From Leuctra nigra (taxonomy: Eukaryota; Arthropoda; Insecta; Plecoptera; Leuctridae), in contig OW203768.1 of NCBI GenBank assembly GCA_934045905.1, forward strand, positions 16,892,316-16,956,315: 64,000 bases of DNA. Reading direction: 5' to 3'. Position 1 is the stretch's first letter. Each line of letters opens with the position of its first letter. Positions 32,042 to 42,893 of this stretch are shown in pieces. The notes under the pieces are model-generated. The model worked only from the letters and a program-made list of their open reading frames with translations. It ran no database searches and was not told the origin of the DNA. A program made the translations under genes and the position numbers.

Positions 32042-33284
32042 TGAAACCTGCGGGATTTGGCTCAGAGGGTAGAACACAAAGAATCAGCAATATTATAATT
32101 TGTTTATTACAGAGAAAATAAATGTTCATTGATGTGAAAAGAGCAATCAAAAATTATGAAAACAATATTACGTTCGATACGTCGGCAGTAGTGATGATGT
32201 CGTCTGGTTTGTTTACTTCCGCGTAAACAAGTGGATGGCGTTGACTCTTGCGTAGTGTGTCCCGTGAACTCCAGTCCACCAGCAGAATGAAATGACTGGA
32301 TATGTCACCTCCTTCAGCTGCGATGCGATGATGTTGTCTAATAACCCCTTGGTTACCAGGACGTCCAGCAGTCCGTGCACAAGGAGTGACCTCCTCGAGC
32401 AGCTGGATCAAGTTGGCTCAGGCTGATGACGTTCGTGGCTGCAGACTCGTCGGTTTCTCCCGGAGTTGCAATTCACTAACTTTTATACTTTAACATTTAC
32501 TGACTTTAATGTTGAAACTGTTCAGTTGATCACTTGTAACTTGAAATTGTCTTAATGCGATATTATTTGCCTCAGCATTAGGCTTGAAGTTTGAATTTAC
32601 TGGGTTGACGTTTATACAAAAATGTTATTTTAATGTTTACCTTCGATCACATCGGCACTGTCTCGCTGAAATTATACTATGTTGCGTGCACAAGGCTTCA
32701 CGGTTCGCGAGGCAGGTCTCACTGCTCTGAGAAAACTCCGACTGATGAAGTTTGGCTGGTAGCTTGACGTTTTATACCCTCTCACCTCGGTTTACCGCCA
32801 AAGAATATGATTGGTTGGTTTCGTACACGTGGTAGCTATTTTTAGGCATTCTGTCATTTCTAAAGCCCGCGAAACGACTTTCTTTCTGCACGTAGGCCCA
32901 TGCTTTTCTTGGAATCACTGAAAACTAGTCTGGCTGACTGGTTTTGTAGCGTTATCACAATGACTGGTTCACTTGTTATTACGTGGTGACATCACAATTT
33001 AGGTAAGGTCACATACTTTTTATATGGATTCACTCACTTTCTTGATATAATTGCACATTGTTAAACTTATTTGATTGCTCGTTATATTTTTGTCTATATT
33101 TTGATTGCTGTTGAATTTTAAGATTGTAAGTTTACATAATGATTCTAATTAATTACTTTGTGTTCAGTTAACCTTGACTCTAAGAATGCCATGCTACAAG
33201 CTTGTTCATTCTTTAAACCTATTTCAAGCAAACATTATTATTTTTAAAGTTAATTTTCTAACCTAGATAGGCCAACTTGTTACA
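32042..33284 (-). repeat. LTR C of E2 (3' LTR in coding direction)
   Basis: 1243 bp; differs from E1 LTRs by one extra A near 32161 and a cluster of substitutions (CTCACCTCGGTTTACCGCC in place of CTGACATCGTTTTCCCTCC). TATAAAA at 32770-32776. Confidence 0.95.
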
Positions 33285-33663
33285 GAGCCCCCTGAATTCT
33301 TGTTGTTCACCTTTTGAATGAAGTCAAATTTGAAATACATTGAAATTTTGAATGAGAAAATGGTGATAAAACAAGGATTCACATAGAGACTGGACTATCT
33401 AGCAGGAATAATCTCTTCCTTTTGACAAACAAAAAGTTTCCTTCAACAGATTCAAGTTTATTTCCCCTTACAGCTGTCTAATCTAAACCTGAATGAATGA
33501 ACTCACCCCTCCATCTACCAAAACAAAAACAAACCTCATCCTACCTCCCGGAAACGATGCTCGACTCAACCCTCTCTCACGATCCCGTTATTGGCCTAGT
33601 GACCTACTTCTGCTGGGTCATCATACCAAACATCAACATTACTTCTTGTTGTCACTGTGAGAA

Positions 33664-35550
33664 TCAGCTGATCGATGTATTATATTTCTTCCGTCCACGA
33701 TCATATGGGAATGAAACTTCTGCATCTTCGTGAACATCTTGCGTTGGCCCTATTGAAATTATCTCAACTAGGTGTGTCCAGAAGAATTCTTCACCCTTAT
33801 TCCTTGCAGTGGTCGATGTATAGGTTTCATTTTCTTTCTTGACTTCCGTTTCAGTTTCTTCGTTACTCTCTTCATCTTGAAAGTCTTTATCTTCAATTTG
33901 TAGAGATTCTTGCATCAACGGACATGTAATCTTCATTATTTCTTCGTATGCAATTTCTTCGAGCATTTCCATGTTTGCTACGTAATCGAAGGGTTGTATT
34001 TTCTCGTCATAACTTGTTTCGGTCAACTCGTCGTTCAATGTTATTAATAACTCGTCATTCACTCGTTCAGTAATACTTGCGGCTGGAATCGAACTAAGCT
34101 CCGCACAAAAGTTGTAATTTTCGCTCTTCTCAAATTCTTGGACAAAACTAGACTCGGATTTAACTAATTGTTCTTGATCTGCTGCTTTTTCTTCAATAAC
34201 TATGGTTTCAGTAACCATCTCAATAATCTCAATATTCTCAATATCTTCAAGATTCTCAATAATCTTCAAATCTTCAATAATCTCCAAATCTTCAGTACGA
34301 CCTTTGCGTCTGAAATCAACAAATTCTTCCTCCTCCAAATTCAATTCAACAACAACATTACAGTTCAGATCCTCCACACAACAAACAGTCTCCATTTCAT
34401 CGCCGTCAAACTCAATATTGACCAAGGCTTGTCTAGTCACCTCAAATTCTTCATTTTCATCTCGTGAATTGTTCACGGTTTCCTCTGCAACTCCCTGTAC
34501 CAAACATTCTGGAATGACTTCATCTTCGAACGATTCGTTTTCTTGACTCTCTGCTTTCTTTACAGCGTCTTCTTTAACACCTTCAATGACAACTTCACAT
34601 GTCTTCAGCTGGTCTAAATCTTTTTGCTCTTTCGTGATGACGTCGTTGTTCTGCAACTCAACTTTCTCAACTTCAAATTGTTCACTGGTTTCTTCGAAAT
34701 TATCTTGTGGAAGTATAATCTCGGCATCTTCTTCAATTTTCTCTCGTACTGAAATATCAGCGATTTCAACACGATCCTGACTCTGAATCTTCGTTTCTTC
34801 TTCTTCCTTCTTCTGTGTCTTGGGCAGACAAAAATCTTGAACATCTTCTTGCGGCGTTGTAACCTCATAAAAACTTTCTTCAACTTTGTCAGGCTGCTCA
34901 CAGCTCTGCTCAGAATTCACATCTGATTGCAACCTATTGCAGACAACTTCTTCTTCTTCTTCTCTCGTTGAAACATCTGCTTCGAATGCAGCGTCTTTCT
35001 CCAGTTCATCCTTCCATTTTCTTGAAACTTCACGGACGTATTCTATGAGATTTACGCGTTCCCAATGCCACAATTGCTTCAAATCTTCACTTTCCGAATC
35101 TGCATAATCATCATAATATTCTGCTCCGTACACGTGGTCATCATATTCGGAACTTTGCTTGGGATACGTTTCCTCTGCTTCATATTTGTATTCCCAATTT
35201 CTTTCCCAATTTTCGTCTTGTTTCTCGTATCTCCTAAGTAATTCTGCCCTTGCCCTTTTACTAATCTGCGCATTTTCTTCTGTCCTGTCGTGACAAATAC
35301 TCATCAACTCTTCCTCATCCAATGTAGCAAATTCTTTCATCGTCCATTTTTCTTCTCTTCTTCTTTCAAATTCTATATAGATTCTTCTTGACAATTCATC
35401 AATTCGTTCTGTTCTCATTAAATGGTATAAATCCCGATTACTAAACTCGCAGAATTCTAATTTGACACTTCTATTTTCTTCTTGTTCTTCATATTCCTTC
35501 TTATTTAGCTCGACCCAGGATTTCCAATATTCTTCATCTTTTTCATCCAT
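33664..35550 (-). CDS. E2 ORF2: large acidic protein, 628 aa, unrecognised
   Basis: ATG at 35548-35550. It is very rich in Glu and Asp. The N-terminal third is Glu/Arg/Trp-rich and probably helical (YWKSWVELNKKEYEEQEEN; RAELLRRYEKQDENWERNW). A block KWKDELEKDAAFEADVS aligns with RWKKEMDEREAAREAEVS of E1 ORF2. The C-terminus shares ENETYTSTTA and FPYDRGRKK with E1 ORF2. The long middle (about residues 215-560) is repetitive acidic sequence (EDLEIIEDLKIIENLEDIEN) absent from E1. No catalytic motif, membrane segment or zinc knuckle is visible. The opposite-strand Ser/Leu-rich frames are shadows. Retention of a 628-codon frame in a gag-less element is unusual. Confidence 0.75.
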   Translation of the reverse strand: MDEKDEEYWKSWVELNKKEYEEQEENRSVKLEFCEFSNRDLYHLMRTERIDELSRRIYIEFERRREEKWTMKEFATLDEEELMSICHDRTEENAQISKRARAELLRRYEKQDENWERNWEYKYEAEETYPKQSSEYDDHVYGAEYYDDYADSESEDLKQLWHWERVNLIEYVREVSRKWKDELEKDAAFEADVSTREEEEEVVCNRLQSDVNSEQSCEQPDKVEESFYEVTTPQEDVQDFCLPKTQKKEEEETKIQSQDRVEIADISVREKIEEDAEIILPQDNFEETSEQFEVEKVELQNNDVITKEQKDLDQLKTCEVVIEGVKEDAVKKAESQENESFEDEVIPECLVQGVAEETVNNSRDENEEFEVTRQALVNIEFDGDEMETVCCVEDLNCNVVVELNLEEEEFVDFRRKGRTEDLEIIEDLKIIENLEDIENIEIIEMVTETIVIEEKAADQEQLVKSESSFVQEFEKSENYNFCAELSSIPAASITERVNDELLITLNDELTETSYDEKIQPFDYVANMEMLEEIAYEEIMKITCPLMQESLQIEDKDFQDEESNEETETEVKKENETYTSTTARNKGEEFFWTHLVEIISIGPTQDVHEDAEVSFPYDRGRKKYNTSIS

Positions 35551-35592
35551 CGTAAAAGTTCTTTACGACTTATTCTTCAATTTTCTGAATCT

Positions 35593-35841
35593 TTACATCT
35601 TCTTCAGACGACTTCCGTCAACAATCATCAGCGACTGGGTCAGGTCATTTCTGTCGATGCCTAATCTGGTTCCCACGCTATCAATAACAACAAACTTGTT
35701 CCCATGACAATTAACTACACAGTTGATGTTTCTGCCCCCCTCTATCACCTGAATACTCGTGACCTCTGACTCACTAAGCTCTGCCCCCTCTACATCATCT
35801 AAATTCACTGTTGACGATAAACTTGCATCTCGATCTGCCAT
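35593..35841 (-). CDS. E2 truncated gag leader ORF, 82 aa
   Basis: Begins MADRDASLSSTVNLDD, matching the E1 Gag start, and diverges after about 35 residues into a unique tail (VVNCHGNKFVVIDSVGTRLG). It ends 42 bases before the ORF2 ATG. The capsid and Asn/Gly regions of E1 Gag are gone. The shared N-terminus may be kept because it overlaps packaging or translation signals (inference). Confidence 0.6.
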   Translation of the reverse strand: MADRDASLSSTVNLDDVEGAELSESEVTSIQVIEGGRNINCVVNCHGNKFVVIDSVGTRLGIDRNDLTQSLMIVDGSRLKKM

Positions 35842-36067
35842 CGTAACAGATGTAATGAACTAACATGCACAATCTACAGTTGGCTTTATCTTTACGTTAA
35901 CGGGTTGATTCTATGTAAAATTTCCAAATACATGAAAATTTTACGCTATGCCTGTGTCCACAAGTTTCAGAACAACTGAGTACTCTTTCACAATCAAGAA
36001 AACAATTATTTCTTTCAAAACAATTGCTCCCAGGAATGTTATTCGAGCCCCACACGTTGAGCGCCAC

Positions 36068-37310
36068 TGAAACCTGCGGGATTTGGCTCAGAGGGTAGAA
36101 CACAAAGAATCAGCAATATTATAATTTGTTTATTACAGAGAAAATAAATGTTCATTGATGTGAAAAGAGCAATCAAAAATTATGAAAACAATATTACGTT
36201 CGATACGTCGGCAGTAGTGATGATGTCGTCTGGTTTGTTTACTTCCGCGTAAACAAGTGGATGGCGTTGACTCTTGCGTAGTGTGTCCCGTGAACTCCAG
36301 TCCACCAGCAGAATGAAATGACTGGATATGTCACCTCCTTCAGCTGCGATGCGATGATGTTGTCTAATAACCCCTTGGTTACCAGGACGTCCAGCAGTCC
36401 GTGCACAAGGAGTGACCTCCTCGAGCAGCTGGATCAAGTTGGCTCAGGCTGATGACGTTCGTGGCTGCAGACTCGTCGGTTTCTCCCGGAGTTGCAATTC
36501 ACTAACTTTTATACTTTAACATTTACTGACTTTAATGTTGAAACTGTTCAGTTGATCACTTGTAACTTGAAATTGTCTTAATGCGATATTATTTGCCTCA
36601 GCATTAGGCTTGAAGTTTGAATTTACTGGGTTGACGTTTATACAAAAATGTTATTTTAATGTTTACCTTCGATCACATCGGCACTGTCTCGCTGAAATTA
36701 TACTATGTTGCGTGCACAAGGCTTCACGGTTCGCGAGGCAGGTCTCACTGCTCTGAGAAAACTCCGACTGATGAAGTTTGGCTGGTAGCTTGACGTTTTA
36801 TACCCTCTCACCTCGGTTTACCGCCAAAGAATATGATTGGTTGGTTTCGTACACGTGGTAGCTATTTTTAGGCATTCTGTCATTTCTAAAGCCCGCGAAA
36901 CGACTTTCTTTCTGCACGTAGGCCCATGCTTTTCTTGGAATCACTGAAAACTAGTCTGGCTGACTGGTTTTGTAGCGTTATCACAATGACTGGTTCACTT
37001 GTTATTACGTGGTGACATCACAATTTAGGTAAGGTCACATACTTTTTATATGGATTCACTCACTTTCTTGATATAATTGCACATTGTTAAACTTATTTGA
37101 TTGCTCGTTATATTTTTGTCTATATTTTGATTGCTGTTGAATTTTAAGATTGTAAGTTTACATAATGATTCTAATTAATTACTTTGTGTTCAGTTAACCT
37201 TGACTCTAAGAATGCCATGCTACAAGCTTGTTCATTCTTTAAACCTATTTCAAGCAAACATTATTATTTTTAAAGTTAATTTTCTAACCTAGATAGGCCA
37301 ACTTGTTACA
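36068..37310 (-). repeat. LTR D of E2 (5' LTR in coding direction)
   Basis: 1243 bp, apparently identical to LTR C. It carries TATAAAA at 36796-36802. The tRNA-Lys-like PBS adjoins it at 36043-36067. Confidence 0.95.
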
Positions 37311-38394
37311 ACCTTGATCCAAAATTTTCTCGGGGGTTGTGCCCCCGAACCCCCGGTTTTTCACTGTGCTTTTTAAAAATAATAGTAATGTCCGCCCCCC
37401 CCCCCCCCCCCCACCGAAATTTTATCCTGGATACGCCCTTGGACTCATTTAATTTGGCTCCTTTAGTACGGACTTCTATCTGTTTTGTCCGTACTGCGAT
37501 ATAGATAGCCCCGTTTCTCCGATCGAGCTGAAATTTTGCTCACATGTAAGGACAATCTCTGGGGTGTACAGTCAAATTAAAAAAATACATGTCTTCCGAT
37601 TGGTTGTTCCGGTCAATTTGAAATTTTGTTAAGTCATTGCAACCAACATTGTCTCAAATCAAATCTTACAAAGTTTCAGCCAAGAATATAAAATATTCTG
37701 TATGATATATCAATCGAGGCAACTTACTACGGCTGCGTAAGACTGGTAGTCGTGATAGGGGGGTTGTATCAGGACATAGTGAGGTGGCTATACCTTGCGA
37801 CAGTAGATAGAAAAAAACACGAATGCCAATAAGCGACAAGATTGACTTTGAGTATGCATCTACGGTTTTCAATTCAATGAAATAAATATCAGCAAAATAT
37901 ATTTTGCGTTGTTGATATTTTTACAATATTCTTGTATTGCATGAAATTATTTAAAATAATAGCAAACACATTATTTTAAATAATGTCATTCAATACGAAA
38001 TAAGTACTTGATTTGAGTTAAGTTTCTAATATAAACTTTTGGAAATCAGGCTATTTTTTACTGATTGTGTATTTATTTTATGCCGTATCACAACATTTAA
38101 AAACAGCTAAATTGTTCAGAAAATAACAAGCTTTAGTAAACTCTTTTTAATATTTATTTTGTAACTATTTCAATCTCTGCAGAAGATATTTAAGACTCTA
38201 TGATATAAGTTAAATTTCAAAATCCGGCCATGTTATAGCATATGGGAAATTTCACTATTTCTTTTCAAGATATAATGTATCCTAATATTTATTAATTATT
38301 CCCATGATAGGTACCTACTCGTTTTTGTTTTCGTGTTTGCATTTTCATTTTGTTTGCTATATTTCAGGAAAATGTTAAGAATGTTTACTTTTAG

Positions 38395-38577
38395 ACCATT
38401 TTAAATATTATCTTGGTGGCTCTGCTTTCTAAGAAAAATCATATGCAGTCTGATTTCCAGACACCTTCCCTATTTTAACAATAGGTACCTGAAACAGGGA
38501 CTAAAGTGTCTGGAAATCAAACTGCATATGATTTTTCTTAGAAAGCAGAGCCACCGAGATAATATTTTAAATTGTCT
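38395..38577. repeat. Inverted repeat, arms about 70 bp
   Basis: CATATGCAGTCTGATTTCCA at about 38441 is mirrored by TGGAAATCAAACTGCATATG at about 38510, and the match extends through GGTGGCTCTGCTTTCTAAG. Copy 2 of the tandem duplication lacks it, so it is a copy-1 insertion or a copy-2 loss. Confidence 0.75.
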
Positions 38578-38988
38578 ATTCTCACCTGATTGCACGGAGA
38601 ATCCAGTGCCTTCTTGATGTGATGGAATTGGAATGAGTACTTGATGCGTACTGCACGACTGCGGTGAATCTCTGCACTGCTTTATGTAACCTAACATCGA
38701 CCGCGCATATCAATTCTAACAACATTTTATTAGGTGGAGGTCATCGAGTCATTGCCAAAATATCACAGATAACATCATTGGATCGTAGTCCATTGACTTT
38801 GAAATGTCTTTCAAAAATCTCCAGTAATTCAAGTCGAATGCACATACAGTATTTTTCTCTCGCAGCGTGTAAGGCCACGTTTGACAAAATCGGTCAAAAC
38901 CCTTTCGTTTTTGCATCCCTTCCATTGTATTTCAATGTACATCCCACTCCACCTTTCTGAGGGGTGTTTAAAATTAGGAAATAACTTT

Positions 38989-39602
38989 TTGAGCGAGCGA
39001 CTCTTTTTGACTTCATTTGCCACGGACATCTGTTTTTTTTGTCTGTCGTCTGCTTGTATACAGGTCGCACCGTTTCTCCGATCGAGCTGAAATTTTGCAC
39101 ACATGTCCAGACAAAATATGATATTTGCAAACCCTAATTTTTTTGAAATCCCCGGATTGGTTCAAATTAAAAAAAAAAAATCTTGCGATTGGTTGGTCCG
39201 ATCAATTTGAAATTTTGACAAGTCATTACGACAAATATTTTCCCCAATCTTACAAAGTTTCAGCCAAATCTTCCAAATGGTTAAAATTTAAAACACGTGG
39301 TTTTTTAAATTTCATTAGAACCGAAAACTTTGCATGGTCATTGGGACCAACATTTTAGATATTTTTGCCAATTTTCAGACTAATCTGTCGTTATCATCAA
39401 AAGTTATTGTCATTTTAAGGACATTTTGTTCTATAATCTTGAAATATTTACAAATTTATGCCAATAATTTCAATAAGTATATCAATGCCTTCTTGATGCT
39501 TTAGTTCCAAGGCCTGTAGAGCAGAGACTTGCAAACGCATATCAAATTGCATACAATATAAATGCTCGCTTATCCACGCGGCACACAGAGCGTTTTCCTA
39601 GT
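38989..39602 (+). mobile_element. GAGC-family element at the tandem-duplication junction
   Basis: Starts TTGAGCGAGCGACTC and ends CACACAGAGCGTTTTCCTAG then T. The interior has CGATCGAGCTGAAATTTTGC and ACCAACATTTTAGATATTTT modules. It lies exactly between duplication copy 1 and copy 2. Confidence 0.85.
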
Positions 39603-39710
39603 TGATATCTTATAAGTTATGAATATTGTAAATGTAAATATCACTAATATCTCAATGTACGTTAACGTCCAAGATACGGGTGCATCCAAATCAGTAATCA
39701 CCATTAAATA

Positions 39711-40129
39711 GGGAAGTCTCGTGAAGATTAGATTTCAGAATAATATTTATTTTATGAAAGTTGAGATGTTGCTGAACACAGATGTGGTATTATTTTTGTT
39801 GTAGGACGAATAGTTCTCAAGTAATTAATTTACAAAGTTTGATAGATCTCCTCTCATTTAAAAACAGGAAAATTGGCAATGACATCACAGTTTGCTATAT
39901 TGCCATGGCAACAAGGGAATCCCCATGTCAACACAATGTTAAAGACTTGGAAATGACATCACAGTTCTGATTCTTGTTACTGGCCGTTTTTCCCGCCAAA
40001 AATCCTATAATATTTGAATTTGATTTTTATGAATGAAAATTTAAGATTTGACAGTAATAAGTGTATTTGTCATTATTATTTGTGTTTATTTATAGAAATT
40101 TACTAGAATAGAATTTCAGGAGACTTCCC
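39711..40129. mobile_element. MITE with GGGAAGTCTC ends, copy 1
   Basis: Perfect 10-bp ends GGGAAGTCTC and GAGACTTCCC, flanked by TA on both sides. A full-length relative lies inverted at 47972-48392. No transposase. A TA duplication would fit Tc1/mariner-type mobilisation. Confidence 0.8.
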
Positions 40130-40246
40130 TATTATCTCAAATATTCAAGTAGTATGTGGAGTGATGTAAAAACTAGGGGTTAGATAATATGTAAAAATAG
40201 AAATTCTTTAGAATATTTTTTGTAAATGTCGATGAAGGATCATCTG

Positions 40247-40403
40247 CACTGGGATCGTATTACTTTTGTCAACAGTCGATCGACATCTCTTATGGGAGAA
40301 TAACATTGACACGTCATAGTCGATCGACAACAAAGTCGAGTCAATGCTAATCTCTCAGAAGAGTTGTCGATCGTTTGTCAGGCAAAGTTACACGATCGCA
40401 GTG
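40247..40403. mobile_element. Short MITE with CACTGGGATCG ends
   Basis: CACTGGGATCGT and ACGATCGCAGTG form imperfect inverted ends, with internal AGTCGATCGACA repeats in both orientations. Copy 1 of the duplication (29119-29130) lacks it. Confidence 0.7.
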
Positions 40404-40694
40404 CAGAACTGTGAAGGTTAGTTGAAAGTGATTAAAACCATAAATGTTCAGATAATTATTTTATACATCATAAAACTAAATATGCGTTCAATATAAAATA
40501 AAAGTAATAATATTTGAAAATCTTTATCCAAATGGACACATTAAATAATATCAAATTTTAAATTTTGTAAGTTTCAGGTATAGGTACCTCCATGTATTCT
40601 GTAGCACCTACATAATTTTGGTACCTTATACATTTTTATAATTTTTTATATTTTTATAATATTTTATTTTTTATATATTTTTTTATATTTTTTT

Positions 40695-42430
40695 TAGTGG
40701 TGTGGATTTTACCGTATTTTTTTATTTTAAAAAATTTACCGTCAGGTGGAAATTTTTTAATTTTTTTCTAATTCAGGAATTGTTCTATTGGCTCTTGATA
40801 TAATTGTTTTAAAAGTGTTTTGGGAGTGCCAAATGTGTATTAAGTGATCAGGAAATGAAGGGGATGCCGTGGTTCTTCCAAGTGATTTCTTTTTGCATCG
40901 TTTGGTCTTCACACTCTTAAATTAAATAAAATGTATTAGTTGCACATAATTAAAGCTCAATAAATGAAATAATGCCATAATGGAGAACGTTACTGCCCCT
41001 GTTACACTTTCAAAACGTTATTTATTATTACAAGGTGCTGCAAGCGCGAGCGATTTTTCTGCTTTTTGTAGACACTTTTTGCGATACGTTTGGAGACGAA
41101 ATGGGTAGACCAAATTATTTGAAATTTTAATCGTAATTATAGATAAAAGACAAACTTAGGGTTATCCCTTGGTACATTTTTAATTTTTTGTTTCGTTAAT
41201 TAGTAATCAGTGGATTTTTGGTGAAAAATTAGCTATTTTCTTGTCTCCCTGGGCGCCGTATAAAATTAAATTTCAAAAATGTGCCAAGGGATAACCCTAA
41301 GTTTGTATTTCATCTAATCATGATTAAAATTTGAGATCAATTGGAATACGGGTTGGGTCTCCAATCGTATCGCAAATTTCATTGTTTTGCGCGGTATTGT
41401 TGAATAACCGGCGAATAAGCAAAAATGAAAAAGTGCTACTAATATACAATCAGACTGATCATGTGAACATCCTGTAAAAGTTACACTCACTTATGAAACA
41501 ATTTGTCTCCCTCAATTTTCTAAAACGGCCGAGCGCTAGTATCACCTTAACAATATTTATTTATCGAATTTAACGTTTTGAAGATGTGCAACGTACTCAA
41601 GTCATAAGCTATAATATTATTTGCAAGTTTTGATTCCCCATAAATTATATGGGTGTAGACATATCCAAAAATACACTTGGAAGAACCATTTGCTTCCCCT
41701 TAGCTTCCCCAGGTCTCTTACAGAGTAATTTCCTAGTTGCAATTTAAATAATAATTTTTAATAATACATTAAATATTTTAATGATTTAAAACAAATCATT
41801 CAAATTTTGCATTTTAGTTTATACTTTGAATATTTGCACACTTCTCTGCTATGAAACCAAAGAAAATATATGAAGAAATACTTCTAGGGAAATCAAGTAC
41901 AATTTAACAATAGGTACTCTACAGATAAAATGAAGATAAAATAAAATAAAATGATAGATAAAATGAAGTTAGTATTCATGAAATAAAATGAACATTTTCT
42001 GCATACATATTTCTACCTACAAAATCGACATTGGTCTACATTTCATTTTGGTATAGGTAATTCAAAAAAATATAACAATTTCAAATTCATAAAATTTATC
42101 TATGAACACCTACAAATCAACATGGTCTACATTTCACTTTACTGTGAGGTCTGCTTGATTTCCCTGAAAGTATTTCCCTACTATTTCCTTGGTTTCACAT
42201 CGGAGAATGTGTGCTATAGGTACATTGTATAATGCAACATTTTAATGATATTCACTAGATCCCTCCACTTCTCATTTAGGGTGTAAATTTCACTGTTTTC
42301 TTGACCTATGCATTTGGCTGATTCCATAGAATATAATGATGATAATTTTGAAAATTTTACCATGGTAAATTTTTTTGGGTAAATTTACGGTAAACTTACC
42401 TGACCGTAAATGTACCGACTCACATCACTA
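40695..42430. mobile_element. hAT-like non-autonomous element
   Basis: Ends TAGTGGTGTGGATTTTACCG and the complement of TAGTGATGTGAGTCGG. The flanking 8 bp are ATTTTTTT (left) and ATTCTTTT (right), 7 of 8 matching. It is absent from duplication copy 1. It contains the TTAA-type element 41030-41549 and a GATAAAATGA simple repeat near 41930. No long ORF. Confidence 0.75.
41030..41549. mobile_element. GGTGCTGCAAGCGCGAGCG element, copy 1
   Basis: Begins AAGGTGCTGCAAGCGCGAGC and ends CGAGCGCTAGTATCACCTT. A second copy is at 50955-51464, flanked by TTAA. Internal near-inverted blocks (AGGGTTATCCCTTGG / CCAAGGGATAACCCT) stand about 100 bp apart. Non-coding. Confidence 0.75.
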
Positions 42431-42893
42431 ATTCTTTTACCTCCATATGTAGTCCCTACTAATTCATTAGGTACTACTATCGCTGTTGCCTAATCATTTG
42501 ACAAACAAATTAAGTTTTCTTTTTTAATGTACTTAACCAAACCCAATTAATTATTAAACGTAAAATAATTGTTTAAATTGTATATGTTTATGTTAATATT
42601 TATGTTAACATCATAGAGATTATATCATCCTGTATTGGCGTCAAAATGCTATTTTATTAAATTGATAATTTTCTTTTGAAAGACGTTTAATACAAAACTG
42701 AATACATTTCATTCATTATAAACGTGTATTAAAACTTGATTTACTTTACATGAATATCGTATTTTTTAATAATAATTATAACAGGGGTTTTATAAAAGTT
42801 TGTTCAAGTTCCAATAAATTTTTATGAATAAACTAGAATAATTCCCAAAACTAAGCTCTAAGACAATTAAGGTTATGAAACGTGTCGGTACTT

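Larger units (their letters stand above)
32042..37310 (-). mobile_element. E2: non-autonomous LTR retrotransposon (gag deleted, ORF2 enlarged)
   Basis: 5269 bp between two 1243-bp LTRs. ACCT is duplicated at 32038-32041 and 37311-37314, and joining the flanks restores GAATGACCTTGATC as found uninterrupted at 20730. It shares LTRs, PBS, leader, the first Gag residues and the 3' untranslated part with E1. Almost all of gag is missing and ORF2 is about 628 codons. The two LTRs look identical by eye, so this is a very young insertion. It must rely on Gag and Pol in trans. It diverges from E1 in a few LTR positions (for example the 32790-32815 block). Confidence 0.95.
31345..37440. mobile_element. 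G-rich hAT-related element split by E2
   Basis: 31345-32041 plus 37311-37440. It shares CCAAAATAGCTATACACTGT and the CCGAACCCCC block with the hAT MITE at 20372-20956. The left part holds a direct duplication of about 290 bp (GGTCTAAGAGGATTAAGATT at about 31395 and 31685), each copy ending in long G-runs. The right part has a long C-run (about 37396-37411). Confidence 0.6.
31331..37690 (+). mobile_element. GAGC-family copy split by nested insertions
   Basis: The 5' end TTGAGCGAGCGAAG (31331-31344) is interrupted. The element resumes at about 37441 with GACTCATTTAATTTGGCTCC, exactly as uninterrupted in the copy-2 counterpart at 43992-44030. Between them lie the G-rich element and E2. Confidence 0.75.
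22639..38966. repeat. Tandem segmental duplication, copy 1 (inflated by insertions)
   Basis: Homologous in order to 39620-45396. Shared landmarks: TGAATATTG...AAATATCACTAATATCT (22639 / 39620), CAAATATTCAAGTAG (28319 / 40138), the LRR gene (30218 / 42894), TTACTACGGCTGCGTAAGAC (37728 / 44350) and GAATCCAGTGCCTTCTTGAT (38600 / 45045). Copy 1 later gained E1, a non-LTR fragment, a MITE and the nested E2 complex. Confidence 0.88.

Noticed and set aside
34168..34546. Plus-strand Asn/Ile/Ser-rich frames
   Set aside because: Shadows of the acidic repeats in E2 ORF2.
35593..35700. DSVGT in the 82-aa E2 ORF as a retropepsin active site
   Set aside because: The spacing and context do not match D(T/S)G, and no flap region follows.
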